DNA of 64,000 nucleotides from Trachythela sp. YZ-2020 (GCA_016169945.1 JADLSH010000178.1:124001-188000), one strand, 5' to 3'; shown: positions 34,591-45,902, counted from the stretch's first letter. Translations and numbers: made by a program. Notes: generated by a model not told the origin, from the sequence alone.

Positions 34591-34887
34591 TTGAACGTCG
34601 CTTCCGCCGTAGTAGGGTAAAAGTGGGGGTTATACGGCAGGTGGTGCAGGCGGTGTACGAAGCACCGCCCATGACGTCATCATCTCTTAAATATTTTATT
34701 TATTCAGATTTATGTTAATTTATTTGAGCTTACTACAGTGCTAATGGCTTTTCTTAACATTCTTGAACCGCCGCCGTTTGTTTATCTACAGTTTTTTAGC
34801 TTATTAAGAACAGGAATGTTGTACAGCTCGGTATATATTCACTTAAGTTTTCCTCAATGCTTGTGGGACGTAGATAATGACATCATA

Positions 34888-35283
34888 CGCATGCGCATTA
34901 ACCGAACACTCTCAGTTATTTTACATGCTAAAACCACATGCTCGGTGGCCCGATTGCATAGATGTCATACTTCCAAGGGTGTATAGGGGGTGGTCCAAAA
35001 TAGTGCGACGAGCAGATGAGCATGCGCATGCGCAGTAACCGAGCACTCTCACAGTTATTTTACATGCTCAAAACACATGCTCGGTGGCCCAATTCGATAG
35101 ATGTCATACTTCCAAGGGTGTATAGGGGGTGGTCCAAAATGGTGCGACGAGCAGAAGAGCATTGCCCATGCGCAGTAACCGAGCACTCTCACAGTTATAT
35201 TACATGCTCAAAACACATGCTCGGTGGCCGGATTGCATACTTCCAAGGGTGTCTAGAGGGTGGTCCAAAATGGTGCGATGAGC
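34888..35283. repeat. Three tandem units of about 138 bp
   Basis: Units start at about 34,888, 35,027 and 35,168 (landmark CATGCGCAGTAACCGAGCAC; also ACTTCCAAGGGTGT and GGGGGTGGTCCAAAAT). They are 90% or more alike by eye, and the third is shortened. The array ends exactly where the foldback element begins. Confidence 0.9.
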
Positions 35284-35900
35284 AAACGCTGGACAATATT
35301 CAGTTTCATGTCGGCGAAGGTTAAAACCTCAGCTGAAAGATTTCTCACAATATTTACACCTCATTCCCTCAGCAATGTATGACAGCAATGTATTTAATAG
35401 TGTTAGCACTGTATGAGCATTTGCTCTGACGCCTCTGAGCACCAGACGTTTTATGAGCACTTTCTCTGAGCACTCGCACTTTTATGAGCATGTGCTCTGA
35501 GCACTCGCACTTTTATGAGCATGTGCTTATGAGAACTATGAGCATGTGCTCATTTGCTCATACGTCCCGCTACGTAAAGGTATAACCACACCGAGACTGT
35601 ATACGTAGTGGATAGGACTTTATGAGTAGATGAGCATGAACGTAAGTCATTCGTTTAATGCTATTTTTTTGGATCATCGACTTAAAAAGTGTCCCGCAAA
35701 CGGTTCTCTGAATCCCGAAGGTACGTTCCAGCGCTTCTTGGCTTCGCCAAGAAGGGGCGCCCACACGTTGGAAGGGACCTTCGGGATTCATAGACCCTTT
35801 TGCGGGACACTTTTTAAGTCGATGATCGAAAAAATAGCATTAAACGAATGTCTTAAGCTTACGTTCATGCTCATCTACTCATAAGGTTCTATCCACTACG

Positions 35901-37251
35901 CAGGGACGGATCCAGGGTTAGTCAACCCGGTCACGCGACTAGGGTAAAAATTGCGAAGTTAATTAATTCGAATTCAAATCGCGGTCCAGTTATAAAATTG
36001 GTTCAGTGGCGTCAGCATATTTAAGCGGTAAAGGTTTCTGTAAAGCAATATGATGATCAGTCAAAACAGCGGTCTTCCGCTTGAATCTTGACCGACTTGG
36101 TGGCAAATCTGGTCATTTTATTGGTTAGCAGCGATGTTGACCACTTTCCGGGGAGTTCTGACCGGGCAACTCATCAGGGGCACAAATATAAGCTCTGCCA
36201 TTGGCCAATCTTAAAAAATATCTGAGTTCTCATTGGCTGCATAATTTTTACCGATCAGAGCGAGTCAGCCTGGTCAGCCTGATCAGCCTGAATATATTTA
36301 TAGAACTATAGAAGGCCTTTCTGATCGCAGCTTTGACCGCGAAGGTTCAACAAAGTAGCACAGCCAGAAATCCCAATGTCTGCTAGTACTTACGAGACCG
36401 TACAGTCCGCGTTTGCGAAAAACGATCGGCGATATCTTCAAGATATTGAAGTTGGTCTAAAGAAGCGAGTAGACGCTTCACCGAAGAGTTCTGTTGAAGA
36501 GCTAGTGAGCGCCATCAACAACACAAGCTTTTGCCTTGTGAGAAATTTTGGTGCCGAATCATACATCCCGAAGTACGTTCGAGATCGAAAGAGCAACTGT
36601 TGTACGGCCCTAAGGTATTTATATTATATGTTGACTAAATTTGACTCCTATACATTATTAATACATTCTCCTATACTGTTTATTTGTGCGCAAAGTATTG
36701 ACCCGCGTAGGTGATGAGGTGAACTGATATACATAATATTGTGGTCAAGACTTAGACTCAACGCTTTATAATAATATACTTTATAGATAAGATTTACAGC
36801 GAACCAAGTTTAATACCCAGGCGAATCGGAAGTTTGTTTATGCTTTTTGTGGATTAATATTAGTTTAATATTATCTATATCTATACTGGATTTATTAATG
36901 TATATGGAGCAATATACAAAGGCAATACCACATGGCATAGCTTGGTGTAAATGTGTAATACGATCATGTGTTATTTTGTGAAATTCATGGGAGTCAGTGA
37001 GACTGAAAATTGCTATAATTGGGTCCCATCTTATGAGGTTAATTTTTGGCTGAAGCTGCTCCCAGCGTGCCGCAAATGGTGTTTCCGAGGTTCAAAAATC
37101 AAATATTTTCTGGGGGAGGGTTAGTCCCCAGACCCCCCTAGGTTGCTCGCGCCTTCGGCGCTCGGCCAATTGGCGCACCTGCGGCGCAAACTTGGATTGT
37201 CATTTGTCAGATATTTTGACTAAGGTACGAAAAATCCTGGATCCGCCCCTG
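35901..37251. mobile_element. Non-autonomous hAT-like element, 1351 bp (complete)
   Basis: Ends CAGGGACGGATCCAGG and CCTGGATCCGCCCCTG, the common hAT pattern. Flanks CCACTACG on the left and CC-CTACG on the right agree with an 8-bp duplication that has since lost one base. Removing the insert restores the palindrome of the host foldback element. It holds a TATA-like box and the exon-like ORF at 36,376. Confidence 0.85.
36376..36714 (+). CDS. Conserved exon-like ORF of unknown function (arm R)
   Basis: Twin of 5927-6265. The ATG at 36,376 lies about 80 bp after a TATATTTATAG box and a set of short TCAGCCTG repeats. The putative exon ends at AAG|GTATTTAT (36,614/36,615), leaving about 79 codons; the rest of the 112-codon frame is AT-rich. 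It differs from the left copy at one residue within the exon (Gly for Tyr) and at four within the 32 codons after the donor. That is the pattern expected if the exon was constrained, but the sample is small. No recognised domain. The next exon is not identifiable. Confidence 0.5.
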   Translation: MSASTYETVQSAFAKNDRRYLQDIEVGLKKRVDASPKSSVEELVSAINNTSFCLVRNFGAESYIPKYVRDRKSNCCTALRYLYYMLTKFDSYTLLIHSPILFICAQSIDPRR

Positions 37252-37497
37252 CCCTACGTGTACAGTCTCGGTGTGGTTACACCTTTACATAGCGGGACGT
37301 ATGAGCAGATGAGCGCATGCTCATAGTGCTCATAAACACATGCTCATAAAAGTGCGAGTGCTCAGAGCACATGCTCATAAAAGTGCGAGTGCTCAGAGCA
37401 AGTGCTCACAAAACGTTTGGTGCGCAGAGGCGTCAGAGCAAATTCTCATACATTGCTAACACTATTAAATACATTGCTGTCATACATTGCTGAGGGA

Positions 37498-37614
37498 ATG
37501 AAGTGTAAATATTGTGAGAAATCTTTCAGCCGAGGTTTTAACCTTCGTCGACATGAAACTGAATATTGTCCAGCGTTTGAAACAGAATATTTGTCCAGCG
37601 AAATGAATATTTAA
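37498..37614 (+). CDS. Small C2HC zinc-finger ORF (exon-like), arm R
   Basis: Same product as 5308-5424: MKCKYC...SFSRGFNLRR...HETEYC, C-x2-C-x12-H-x4-C, 38 residues. The frame is open upstream to a GTG at 37,402, giving 70 codons, so it may be the end of a longer coding exon. It spans the tip of the foldback element, and its last residues lie outside it. The 3' flank, reading as a further repeat, recurs in diverged form at 51,130-51,310. Confidence 0.5.
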   Translation: MKCKYCEKSFSRGFNLRRHETEYCPAFETEYLSSEMNI

Positions 37615-38050
37615 TTAGTTTGTATTATTGTTAATTTGTAAACAATACAACTACAGAGGTGTTTGAAAGGGGCTAAATCGGACGCGTATCGTTGTAAACA
37701 AACACAATTTACTTCTATAAAGAGATCGTAAAACGCTGAATCGAACGGTGGTATTGCATCTACATAGCATTCAGTGAACCAAAAATAGCGAAGATATGAA
37801 AACCGGAAAATTCTAAGACGATGATAAATTCTATCCTGCCAAAATATTTGGTTAGTGAAAATGCTATCATGAAAGGCCACTTGCTAGATTGTTTTGGCGA
37901 AATATAGAATTCCCATATCCAACTTGTCAAACGTCTTTGGCGGCGATTTTTTAACGAAATCTACAAAAATATCTCTCCAAAAGAAAGGAAATATCTTGTT
38001 CTTTTTACAACAGGACCAACGATTTAGTCCAGCTCTTGGAAATGCCTTAA

Positions 38051-39853
38051 AGTGCTTATATCACAAAAAATAATTTTTGATATTTAATAGAGAACAAAAA
38101 GTTAGTTAATAAGTTTTTTTACAGTTTTTAATGTTCGCAAATCGACCAAGAGTCTGGAACGAGCCTGTGTGACGTAACTTAAGGAACTTGTTTACGACGC
38201 GCTATATGTATTGACTTATCTGGCTTAGAGAAAACTGCTAGTGGGACTAAAAAATAAATATTATTCCATCAAAGATAACCTTTATGTTGCCCACAAAATA
38301 TACAAGAAGACTCTGAAGGTGTACAAAATCTGACTGGAGTTTGCAATGCAGAATTGACTGTCAATGCTTAAAGCAGACATGGCCTAAGTACGGCAGACAA
38401 GACACAATTGCCTTCGTCTATTTGTGCTAAACCTTCGTAGGCGAGGACATGTTTACAAATTATAACCAAAATATATATCCAGGAATTCTGATCAGAAAAG
38501 GCCAACATAATAACATAGAATATTTACGACGCCAACTACAACAAACATTCCAAAATATACAAGCCGACGTTTTAGTTGCAAAGAATGCCATATGAACTGT
38601 CTGCTTGTTTGCCGATACCTACTGTTAGATCGTTGGCAATAGTTTGCAGACCGTACCTCCTCTGCGGTGGGCTAGGGAAAGAATTAGCTTCTAGCTTCTC
38701 CTTAGTATCGTGAACGACAAGACGACGAAACGATTGTAGAACACTCGCCTCCCGGTATGGTTATAATAATAAATGGCTGAAATATAATGCCGCGCGCCAT
38801 CATCTCCGGCCGCAAGTATCTTAATTATATTACTTTATAACTGTCTGGAATAGTAACAAGTCCTTGTTTGTGCCATTTTAAAGCGTCCTTGAACTATTTT
38901 TGACTGCGTATATGTAATATGATTTACATATAAATGATGTGTCTTCTCTATAGTAGCTGCGAACACCGTGACGAGACTGATCTGTCGGGATCATGCTTAT
39001 GCTATACAGCTTATCATGTACGTTTTGTACAGGCTTATATTGCGCAAATTTGACGCAGTCACTGCAAAAAGTACAAGGGGCATTCTTATTTCCTTAGACA
39101 ACGTATTTAACACATTTTTTTCAAACATATTGGTGTTGTCCGACCGTTCTAATATATACAATCCGCTTGAAATGACAATGTTTACTTTTCGAGGCAGGTC
39201 TTTGGCTCTTTGCGAATCTTGTCAGTTGAGCAGTCTGAAGCGCTATCGGTTCTGGAATTGGAAATGTGAGATAAATCCACCACTGCTATACCAAGCCATA
39301 CCAAGGCTGTTTTCCATTCTTGAAAATTTAAATTTCTCAAACACAAGAAATAAAAGAAGACTAGACTAGAGATCAAATAATCTATAATATTATATTATAT
39401 TAAAGCAAACCATAGACGCACGCAGAGTTGTCACGCTTGTGCCGTGCGTTATTGTAATATTCGCCACGAAATTTCAGCCACACAGTACAGTCCATACTCA
39501 TACTGGGTCTCTGCTGGGCTGTGATCTGGTCATCACTTTAAAATGGCAAAGCAATTCCTTTTTCAACTCAGTAAAATTATGTTTTGCCTTCCTGATGAAG
39601 CAATAATATACAAGTAAACACAGTAAAAGAAAAGCCTCCGTCCCTTAAGCTACGTCACACAAGTGTCGCGCCAGGCCTTTTCCTGTGCTTTTCCTGCCCG
39701 CGACTTTTTTCAAAAATAGCCCATTTTGCCATGTTTGAAGTCGTTTATTTCACAAACGAAAAGCGAAAACCAAAAACTGTAAAGGAACTTATTAACTAAC
39801 TTTTTGTCCTCTATTAAATATCAAAAATTATTTTTTGTGATATATTAAGCACT
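38051..39853. mobile_element. TTAA-flanked non-autonomous transposon (arm R copy)
   Basis: Same element as 3171-4860, with TTAA at 38,047-38,050 and 39,854-39,857. It is longer by an internal block of about 190 bp near 39,110-39,300. The 133-codon ORF at 38,968 spans that block and is not kept in the other copy. Confidence 0.8.
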
Positions 39854-39957
39854 TTAAAATTGCGAATAACCAGCCTCGCTGACTGATTTCACAATGTAAT
39901 TCCGTATTGTTTTCGCTGCAATGTTTTAACGGGAAGTAGATTTGCGCCGATTGAAAT

Positions 39958-40493
39958 CACAGGGGCCCCAACTCTGACCTAATGCTAAAAAATGTAAAGT
40001 AATCAAATTATTGAACTTACTTGAACCGTATTTCAAACAACAGTTTGATTATTTCAAAGCACAATCGATGAAAGAACTTGAAATAACTTATATTTTAATT
40101 TATATGAAGTACTGACAACAAGAAATGCGGGCGCATGCGAGAGGGGGGGGACGAAAGAAGAGAAAAAAAGATGGAAGGGATTAAACTTACGTCACGTGAT
40201 CTTTCGTTGTGTTCCACAACAAGCAGCGAACATTCTAGCCCATTTTCGCGAGATGTGTTCCACAAGTAGCCTGTTATCGGGACGTTCTTTTCTTTCGCCC
40301 CCCCCCCCTTCTCGCGTGCGCCCACATTTCTTGTTGCCGGTACTTCATGTAAATTAAAATTAAGTTATTTCAAGTTATTTCATCGATTGTGCTTTGAAAT
40401 AAGCAAACTGTTGCTTGAAATACAGTTCAAGTAACTTCAATAATATGATTCTTTTACATCTTTTAGCCATAGGTCAGAGTTGGGGCCCCTGTG
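39958..40493. mobile_element. CACAGGGGCCCC element, arm R copy, internally deleted
   Basis: Same termini as 2129-3066 but 536 bp. Flanking 7-mers TTGAAAT and TTAAAAT differ at one base, consistent with an aged duplication. Confidence 0.8.
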
Positions 40494-40617
40494 TTAAAAT
40501 TGGCTTCATTTTGTGTTCTGTAGAAGCTCTATCAAGTCTACTATTAGATCAGTGATCAAAACGCCCCCTTGTCTAGAGGACGTGACTCAACTCTATCCTC
40601 TCTTCGCCATAAAGTAC

Positions 40618-41044
40618 CGTTTGTATATGAAACGATTAGCATCTTATTGGATAAAGTATTAATATTATATTTTCAGCAAAACACCGGAATCTTTCTAATA
40701 TTTAAATCAACCCTTTGGATTTAAATCAAGACCTTGTTGTGGTAGTTCTAAAACCTAAAATGGGCAGTTCTAAAAATTGAGTTTTGGCGAGAACATGTTG
40801 AATTCACAAGCCCGAAAAATGTCTAAACATTCAATATTTAATATAATTATTGTTTGAGTTGGTCATTATGATCATATATATACTTTCAAATACTTTTTAC
40901 ATTTTAACAAATTCCTAAAAATTTCTATTTTTGGGATAACCCTGTGACATTGCTTGAAGCCAGGCTAGCCAGCTTCCCCCATCCAAGCGATGGAATTCGC
41001 GGCCCATTGGCTGTTCCGCGTCAAAATGGGCGGTTCTAAATTTT
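40618..41044. other. Unassigned sequence
   Basis: AT-rich, two GGGC(A/G)GTTCTAAA repeats near 40,760 and 41,028; no gene seen. Confidence 0.4.
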
Positions 41045-41780
41045 TCTTAGGATGACCCCTGGCACCCAGCAAAGCAGTAAAACAGGTATAGTCGCCAAAT
41101 GGCCAGCCCGATGGACTGGCCCGTATCGCATCGTAGAACGAATGCAAAATCGTGACAATTATCGAATGGAATATATCGAAACTGGGAAACTACTCGACCC
41201 AACCAATATGGAAAAATTGGTACAAGTTTAACCTTGGTCTGTCAACGAATCCAATCCCGAACAAACGAATCCAAGGGAAGCTAGAGGGAACACTCCACCC
41301 GAAAACCCACCGTCTTATCTGAATGCGCAGTTAGAAAATCGTTCGTTTATTGTCTTCGAAAAACTTGCAAATATTCTTGATAAGAATTATGATCGAAGAA
41401 CTCTATGGTTGGTTGAAATCACAAAAAGACCATAAGTCGTCAACCGGAGAAGCGTGGAAACACCTTTACGCAAAAAAATCCAGGGTTTAAAAAGATAATG
41501 GTGGAATTCGTCAATTGCCGATCCGCACACCATCAATACATTTTGATATACCAGATGTTACCGGTGGAAAAACCTCTTTAAAGCTGTCAGACGCCGATTA
41601 ACCAGTGAAATACCATTTAGTCCGTCTAGAAGGACGCTATGGTATTGCAAGGGTTGCAAACTACTACGAAGACGAAAATTATATGAGGTAGAACTTTGGG
41701 ATAGAAAATCGAAGAAGAAACTGTGGAACAAAGCCGTAAGACCAATTAAAGTAGAAGATGAATCAGCAATTAACTGAACT
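41045..41780 (+). pseudogene. Ty3/gypsy integrase C-terminus and downstream region
   Basis: Plus strand, one main frame: AKWPARWTGPYRIVERMQN followed by NYRMEYIETGKLLDPTNMEK. This is the SH3-like/GPY-F region that ends gypsy integrases. A stop follows at about 41,228, and the frame then continues with PREARGNTPPENPPSYLN and, later, VELWDRKSKKKLWNKAVRP. The latter looks like residual element coding sequence of unknown role. It leads into an LTR segment at 42,050. Confidence 0.65.
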
Positions 41781-42049
41781 TGTACAACGAAATTGAGTTT
41801 TATGTACAAGATTGGAAAGACTGCTAAAAAGCAAGTTAAAGACTTAAAATTATTTTGTGTTTGTTACGAGAACAATTGTTTTCCTTGTTAGTTAAATACG
41901 TTTTATATTATCGAACATACCGAACATGTGTTCTCTTTTTCAACAAGGAATGAATGTAATAGGATTTTAGGGAAACGTGACCTGTGAACAGGCAGAGAGA
42001 GAGAGCACGAGGACTCGATCAATGGCCGCTAGAGCAAAAGACAATTCCG

Positions 42050-42152
42050 TCTTACAAAACTATATTATATTGTTTATTGTTTGATGTATTGTTAACATTT
42101 CGATTTATATTAATAAACTTTCTATTCATCTACTTTGACCATTACAAGTGGT
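42050..42152 (+). repeat. LTR 3' segment (gypsy-like), copy 2
   Basis: Homologous to 23,950-24,058, ends ...ACCATTACA then AGTGGTG. The same AGTGGTG follows both copies, so this may be a 5' LTR junction or a recombined end rather than a simple 3' LTR. Confidence 0.55.
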
Positions 42153-42167
42153 GAGTTTGGTTATTAG

Positions 42168-42830
42168 CACTGATCTAATAGTAGACTGGATAGAGCTTCT
42201 ATAGAATAGAAAAATGAAGCGAATTCAATCGGCGCAAATGTACTTCCGGTTACCACTTTGCAGTGAAAACAATATGGAGTTATATTGTGAAATGAGTCAG
42301 CGAGGCTGGTTATCCGCAATTTTGAGGCATTTCCAAGCGATGGACTAAATCTTTCGTCCTGTGATAAAAATAACAAGATATTTTCTTTCTTTTGGAGATA
42401 TTTATTTGTAGATTTCGTTAAAAAATCGCGCTAAAGATGTTTGACAAATTGCATATAGGAACTCTATATTTCGGCCAAACACTCTGGCAAGTGGCTTTTC
42501 ATGATAGCATTTTCACTACCAAATACTTTGGCTGGATAGAATTTTCAATCGAATGGATTAAACGAAAAGTAAGCAATTTATTTTAAGTATTTGTGTTTCT
42601 CAATCAAGAGGAAAAGTATCGAATAGTCGGTGTTGCTCTCATGTTATGTTCTGCTACGAACATTAGCAACAAAAGCTTATCTATATTGCATTTTGTAATT
42701 CTGATTGGAGATTTGGTTTTTGTTCTTGACCGAAAATTCATTTAAGTAATAGATAAGTGGGTTATTTTCTAAAACAAGCCTTGTATAATTCATATTATAA
42801 CTGTTTTCAGTGGTTTTAATGCGGAAAACC
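42168..42830 (+). repeat. Families F and G, copy 3/B start
   Basis: Uninterrupted family F from 42,205 to 42,530 gives the pre-insertion form for three elements elsewhere in the window. Family G copy B starts at about 42,525 and runs, with insertions, to 46,149. Confidence 0.75.
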
Positions 42831-43333
42831 TGAAATCCAGTCAAATCTGAGACTAGTATAGACAGTGAATGGTGTTTGTTTATGTCTACTTGCCAAATGA
42901 ACCTTCTAGTATAAAATTTGTCATAATTGATCACATTTTTAATTATATAGAGCCAAGAACTTTAAAATGAGAAAACAACGAAGACATGTCATGCATGGGT
43001 GCTGGCTGCTGCAATGGCAGATAATTTTCATATTATAGGAAGTGGCTCATGAAAGTGACTGTATCATTAAACACTATTAAAGTTTTTTCTGCAATGGCAG
43101 ATAATTTTTATATTATAGGAAGTGGCTTCCACTGTAATGCATAATTATACAAAGTTTTCTATCCCTTTGCAAAGTAGAGAAATATTTTGTGGTTATATGA
43201 ACATGAATAGGTGACTAACATTCGTCGCACCACAATGCTGTAAAAAAGTTAGTTCTAAAAATAGTAATTGGATAAACTGTCAACTATGAAGAAGTTGGCG
43301 TACAGTGTCAGTCATTACCCTGTACCATGCCGA

Positions 43334-43590
43334 CAGGGCCGTATCTACGGGGGGGTTTGGGGGGGTGTCACACCCCCCCATGAATTGTATTTGGAGAATT
43401 AGTCGGCAGAAGCGAGATTTGAGTCGGCACAAAACAATACAAGTCGGGAAAAAAACCCCCCCCCCCCCGTCGACATATAAAAAAAGATTTTTATGAGAAC
43501 AAAAATTTTAAGTAGTCGGTACAAGTTCGTTTGGCAGTCGGTTGAAAGCACCTAACACCCCCCCTGGAAAATTTTCTGAGTACGGCCCTG
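43334..43590. mobile_element. hAT MITE, 257 bp, perfect 8-bp TSD
   Basis: Ends CAGGGCCGTA and TACGGCCCTG; CATGCCGA on both sides (43,326-43,333 and 43,591-43,598). The paralogous empty site is at about 33,855 (reverse). G and C runs occupy the interior. Confidence 0.9.
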
Positions 43591-43903
43591 CATGCCGATG
43601 GTCTTCTCTCACCAGATTAAAGAGCCCTGGTGAATGCTGGTGAGCTGCTCTCCTCCCTTGTAATACTCCTATCTCCCATAGTCCAGCAAGTGTGAAAATA
43701 GATCACTTTCTCACCCGCATAATGTCAAGAGTAACCTGGAAGTGATTTCTTTTGTAAAATGCTCCAACCAGGCCCAATTGTATTTCATGCAGTAGACCTC
43801 ACTAATAATCAGTTCAACAACATATAAACCATAAATAATTACCAGAAATAAATCATGCAATGCTGCACTTCACACACTCAATATCTACTATACCGTACTG
43901 TAC

Positions 43904-45902
43904 CAGCCTCGTACCCAGGCGCTTTTAAGGAAATGAAAAAAAAATCGCGTTCAGCTAATTTATAGAGATCAGTGCCTGAGATTAGCGAGCGCGCTGGGGT
44001 GCTTGGGGAGGACGCGACGAGAGGGGGAAGCGCCTGGCAGAAAATGCAGATAAGTGAAGAATTTGACCGAAATGTGAAGAATCCTTTCCATCGCTTGATT
44101 TGAGGTGCCTTTTCGTCAGTTTTTCTCCCTGGTGTGTTATCATTGATATCTGTATGGATGAAACAGACCATTCTTTTCCAGAAGCTCTAACTACAGGTAT
44201 TTTTATGTATATATAATATATTTAATATTTTTGCAAAGCCTCTAGTGGTTAAAATTGTGTAAATATATGAAATGGTTGCACAGAATTGACGATTTTTCTT
44301 ATTTGTGGTCACAAAACTAATTGGACATTTGATATGCTATATCCTTGCGAGATTGCTGTTTTTCATTCGGCTATTTGGCTATTTTCTTTAAGCAATTTGC
44401 ATACTTTGTTGTCGTTTTTATATACAATAACAATTGAATGCTTGATCACTGTCAGGCACAGTCTACGATTTTGGTAAATTTGTATCGCTAAAACAAGTTT
44501 CTTTTATATGCAGAATTTAGTTCAGACGATGAATTTAATACTTCCTTTCGACAACTCGATGTTCAAGGTAATTTTTACTATTATTTTTTATTATCATTTT
44601 ATAATAATATAGCATCACCCTAACACACAATAGACTATAGGGTTACTGGTTACCAGGGTAACCTTGTGGCTAGGATCACCCTATTGTCATGTAAACAGCC
44701 CATGGGTCAAACAGTGTGTTTTGTGTTCTTTTTAGCTTACAATCTGTCCAGTTCCCAGTGTGATGAGAGAAGGCATATGAGTTGTCAACTGAGCTAGAAC
44801 ATGTTGCTGAGTATTGATGAAGAATCAAATATTTATGTGAAACAGTCATTGTGATGGATTTGCTTGATTTGACATCCAACGAGAACATTCTACCTCGAAC
44901 AGTTAAAGCATGTTTTCCAGGTCCAACAAAACAGAAATAAATGACTGAATGTGAACAAATGTGTTTTTATTTTGTAAAATTATTCTGTCTGCATGCCATA
45001 GTATAAATTTAATGTTTGTAGCATAATGCAATTAGGGTGTTTTATTTTGCTTTAATATATAGCATGAGATTTTGAGGTGATTAATACAATAACAAACCTG
45101 AGAAAACTTAAAAACGGATAGACAGTAATAGCCCAGCAAATGACTTTCAATGTCTTGTATGTTTGAATGTTATTTGCTGAACTTTTTTAGAGCCTGATAA
45201 AAATATCTTTCAGGGACCCTGGGGAAAGGGTAGCATGGCCCCGTCTGTCATTGAAATCCGAATGTGAAAGACAAAGCACACAGTGCCCCCCATATAGGAG
45301 TAGCCCTAAAATGTTTTAAACATAGCATGAATTCATTACAATTTGAGTATGAGAAATGATCGATGGTCTATACGTACACTGCTGTCAAATCACAGTGTGT
45401 ACAATTTTAATAGGTACTAATCTTTCAGTGAAAACAAATGGCAGAAAGCACATGCATGGAATAATTCAGTGAGCATAAAACAGAAATTCTGTTTTTAGAA
45501 AACCAAATTAATGATATTCAGATGGGAGTTGAGATTACATTAGCCAGGACACTGGCAGGAAAGTACAATTTTAATTTATAGCAATATTAAATTAAATTGC
45601 AAAATACCAATGTTTTATTATTTAATTAATACGTAAAAAATATATGAAAGTACACTAAAATGCTTTTTGTTTTCCATAAAAAACTCTTCGCAGTGCATTC
45701 ATCATTTGGACACAAAATATTTCTTGAACATACAACACTGCCACCATCTTTAATACATTTTCTGCCAGGCGCTTCCTTCGTCGCGACCTCCCCAAGCACC
45801 TCCGCGCGCTCGCTAATCTCAGCCACTGATCTCTATAAATTAGCTGAAAGCGATTTTTTTTCTTTTCCTTAAAAGCGCCTGGTACGAGGCTGGTACTGTA
45901 CT
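43904..45902. mobile_element. 2-kb element with 140-bp TIRs and 9-bp TSD (MULE-like)
   Basis: Inverted ends of about 140 bp begin CAGCCTCGTACC(C)AGGCGC and end in GGAAGCGCCTGGCAGAAAATG. GTACTGTAC flanks both sides (43,895-43,903 and 45,903-45,911). Long inverted ends with a 9-bp duplication suggest Mutator-like elements; GTACTGTAC is near-palindromic, so 8 bp (as in P elements) cannot be excluded. It interrupts family G copy B; copy A at about 33,350 has no insert. Contains the mini-gene below. Confidence 0.8.
44154..44797 (+). CDS. Possible three-exon mini-gene inside the MULE-like element
   Basis: Three segments join in frame with canonical splice sites. Exon 1 is 44,154-44,196 (MDETDHSFPEALTT, donor G|GTATTT). 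Exon 2 is 44,514-44,567 (acceptor ATATGCAG|, FSSDDEFNTSFRQLDVQ, donor G|GTAATT). Exon 3 is 44,736-44,797 (acceptor TTTTTAG|, ending in a TAG). The total is 159 bp, 52 residues plus stop, with both introns in phase 1 and an AATAAA at 44,936. The product is acidic and Ser-rich with no known domain. It could be the 5' exons of a lost transposase, a captured gene fragment, or chance. Longer alternatives for exon 3 hit stops. Confidence 0.35.

Larger units (their letters stand above)
35284..37583. mobile_element. Foldback element, about 950 bp, interrupted by a hAT insertion
   Basis: 35,284-35,900 plus 37,252-37,583 form one long palindrome. The inner part (35,606-35,900) folds around TTGGCTTCGCCAA near 35,748, and the outer arms carry 31-bp units (GAGCATGTGCTCTGAGCACT) and the zinc-finger ORF on both sides. 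The hAT element 35,901-37,251 sits in its right half. The tips read AACGCTGGACAATATTC and complement. No transposase. Confidence 0.85.
35901..40617. repeat. Right arm of the 4.7-kb inverted duplication
   Basis: Reverse-complement partner of 2005-6741. It contains the hAT element, the right half of the foldback element, family F, TTAA element 38,051-39,853, the CACAGGGG element 39,958-40,493 and the integrase scrap ending at 40,617. Beyond 40,617 the sequences differ. Confidence 0.9.

Noticed and set aside
38968..39369. 133-codon ORF in the right-arm TTAA element
   Set aside because: The left-arm copy lacks about 190 bp in the middle and only the first 35 residues are shared; no domain recognised.
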